A stretch of DNA of 6,190 nucleotides from Microbacteriaceae bacterium (GTDB taxonomy: Bacteria > Actinomycetota > Actinomycetes > Actinomycetales > Microbacteriaceae): assembly GCA_026785785.1 (NCBI GenBank), contig JAJAZI010000281.1, positions 1 to 6,190 on the forward strand. The letters are read 5' to 3'. The position numbers and the translations under genes were made by a program. Shown here in pieces: positions 4,931 to 6,190 of the stretch (its first letter is position 1; the number at the start of each line of letters is the position of its first letter). The notes under the pieces are model-generated. The model did not search any database. It saw nothing but the letters and a program-made list of their open reading frames with translations, and had not been told where the DNA came from.

Positions 4931-6190
4931 TCAGTCGCCCCGCAGCTGGCGGCGTTCCTGCTCCACGATCACGAGCTGCTGCTGGAGTTCGCGGGACTTC
5001 GCGGGGTCGGCAACGCCGTCGAGACGCTGAAGCTGGCCGAGGAGCTCGCGTTTGCGGCGCACGAGGTCCTTGTCGATGAGTGCGGAGGTGACTCCGGCGC
5101 AGTAGATCGGCAGGTCGGCGGCGTCTCCGACCGGGATGGGCGCCACTCCAAGCTCCTTGACAAGGGTCGCGAAGGGCTGCGGCACCTCCTCGATCACCCG
5201 GTCGAGCCAGTTCGCCGCCTCGAAGGCCTCCATGCTCACGGCGATGCCGTCGCGCACGACGGCGAGGGAGGCGTTCGAGTAGGCCACCTGCACGGCCCGG
5301 TCGGCCAGCGGCCGGCCGACCGCCTCCGGATGCTGCAGGATCGCCATGATCGCGTCACGCTCCAGCCTCGTCACGAGGTCGCCGGGCAGGTCGGAGATCG
5401 ACGGTGCACGCTCCGCCACCGGCCCGCCCGGCTGACCGCCCTGAGTGCCCGCGCCGGTGGCGCGGCCTGCGTCGTCGGAGGCACGGCCTGCGTCGGCGGA
5501 GGCGCGGCCGGCGACGGCGCGCACGGTTCGGCCCACCTCGGTCGGGTCCATGCCGAGCCGCTTCGCGAGATCCCGCACGTATTCGACGTTGAGGGCCTGG
5601 TCGCGGATGCTCGCGACGATTGGCGCTGCGGCCCGCAGTGCTGCGACGCGCCCCTCCGCGGTCTCGAGGTTGTAGGCATCCATCACCCGCCGGATCATGA
5701 ACGCGAACATCGGCTTCTTCGAGTCGACGAGGCGACGCACGGCGTCGTCGCCCTTCTTCAGGCGCAGACCGCAGGGGTCCAATCCGTCGGGGGCGACGGC
5801 GACAAAGGTCTGCGCGGCGAAGCGCTGCTCCTCGCCGAAGGCGCGACTCGCCGCGTTCTGGCCTGCTACGACGGGATCGAAGGTAAAGACGACCTCGCCG
5901 AGACCGCGGGTGTTGGCGTTCTCGACGTCGCCCAGCATCCGCCGAACCACCTTGATGTGGTCGATGCCGAACGACGTTCCGCAGGTCGCGACGGCCGTCG
6001 TGACACCGGCCAGGTGGCAGGCCATGACGTCGGTGTAGCCCTCGACGACCACGACCTGGCGACCCCGGGAGATGTCTCGCTTGGCGAGGTCGAGCCCGTA
6101 GAGCACCGTGGACTTGTGGTAAACCGGCGTTTCGGGGGTGTTCAGGTATTTCGGGCCCTTGTCATCGTCGAGCAGCCGGCGCGCGCCGAA
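4931..6190 (-). CDS. dnaG: DNA primase DnaG (partial, N-terminus outside window)
   Basis: Primase makes the short RNA primers for chromosome replication and docks on the DnaB helicase at the fork. The frame enters the window open and ends at a TGA at 4933-4931, leaving 419 residues; the zinc-binding and most of the N-terminal polymerase domain lie outside. The fragment opens with the core motif KYLNTPETPVYHKS (14-27). The Toprim metal-binding domain follows: VVVVEGYTDVMA (46-57, catalytic Glu50, Asp54), ATCGTSFG (68-75), FTFDPVVAGQ (102-111) and APDGLDPCGLRLKKGDD (133-149). A low-complexity linker is at about 228-262. The helical C-terminal region (about 270-419) corresponds to the DnaB-binding part. 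Two positions look wrong for an active Toprim: Val107, where the second Asp of the D-x-D motif is expected, and Gly141, where actinobacterial primases usually have Asp in DPCDL as I recall them. The rest of the reading frame is well kept, with no frameshift, so this is not an obvious pseudogene. Confidence 0.95.
   Translation of the reverse strand, partial: FGARRLLDDDKGPKYLNTPETPVYHKSTVLYGLDLAKRDISRGRQVVVVEGYTDVMACHLAGVTTAVATCGTSFGIDHIKVVRRMLGDVENANTRGLGEVVFTFDPVVAGQNAASRAFGEEQRFAAQTFVAVAPDGLDPCGLRLKKGDDAVRRLVDSKKPMFAFMIRRVMDAYNLETAEGRVAALRAAAPIVASIRDQALNVEYVRDLAKRLGMDPTEVGRTVRAVAGRASADAGRASDDAGRATGAGTQGGQPGGPVAERAPSISDLPGDLVTRLERDAIMAILQHPEAVGRPLADRAVQVAYSNASLAVVRDGIAVSMEAFEAANWLDRVIEEVPQPFATLVKELGVAPIPVGDAADLPIYCAGVTSALIDKDLVRRKRELLGQLQRLDGVADPAKSRELQQQLVIVEQERRQLRGD
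5460..5501. repeat. 21-base tandem direct repeat inside the dnaG linker
   Basis: Two adjacent 21-base units (5460-5480 and 5481-5501) agree at 19 of 21 positions. A third, decayed unit follows at 5502-5522. In the protein they give heptapeptides of the form GRAS-D-DA and GRASADA, with a diverged neighbour GRATGAG. The unit length is a multiple of three, so copy number can change without breaking the gene. The encoded Ala/Gly/Arg/Asp segment is probably a flexible tether between the catalytic core and the helicase-binding domain. Confidence 0.7.

Noticed and set aside
4671..5079. Small open frames on both strands across the dnaG-transporter gap
   Set aside because: They run into dnaG or the binding-protein gene in the wrong frame and have no ribosome site or recognisable product.

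Overview
The window is high-GC DNA, and every supported gene lies on the minus strand. The GC-rich codon use and the form of the primase (Toprim core followed by an Ala/Gly-rich linker and a C-terminal DnaB-binding region) suggest an actinobacterium, probably of the Microbacteriaceae. That placement is inferred from remembered family features, not from a search. It looks like ordinary chromosome: no phage genes, transposase, CRISPR array, tRNA or rRNA was seen.

In the direction of transcription (high to low coordinates) the layout is as follows. (1) 6190-4931 is the 3' two-thirds of dnaG, DNA primase; its 5' end lies beyond the window. (2) 4930-4772 is a 159-base intergenic region. It holds a weak stem-loop just after dnaG, a candidate promoter with a perfect small dyad, and the ribosome binding site of the next gene. 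(3) 4771-3140 encodes a lipoprotein substrate-binding protein of solute-binding family 5 (peptide/nickel type). (4) 3139-3016 is an intercistronic gap with a strong GC-rich hairpin but no T-run. (5) 3015-1909 is a DppB/OppB-type permease. (6) 1906-959 is a DppC/OppC-type permease. (7) 956 to beyond base 1 is an ATPase whose first nucleotide-binding domain is complete and which reads without a stop into a second one, so it is a fused DppD-DppF-type protein cut by the window edge.

Items 3-7 make up one peptide-type ABC importer: a lipid-anchored binding protein, two membrane subunits and a double ATPase. The last three genes are separated by only 2 bases at each junction, which implies one transcript and probably translational coupling. 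The larger gap with a hairpin after the binding-protein gene fits the usual need for more binding protein than membrane complex. The substrate cannot be told from sequence; oligo- or dipeptides are the default guess.

No new system was found. The most unusual observation is in DnaG: two positions of the Toprim metal-binding acidic set, which I expect to be Asp, read Val and Gly here. The other findings are modest: a heptapeptide repeat in the primase linker, the fused ATPase, and regulatory-looking structure in the two intergenic gaps.
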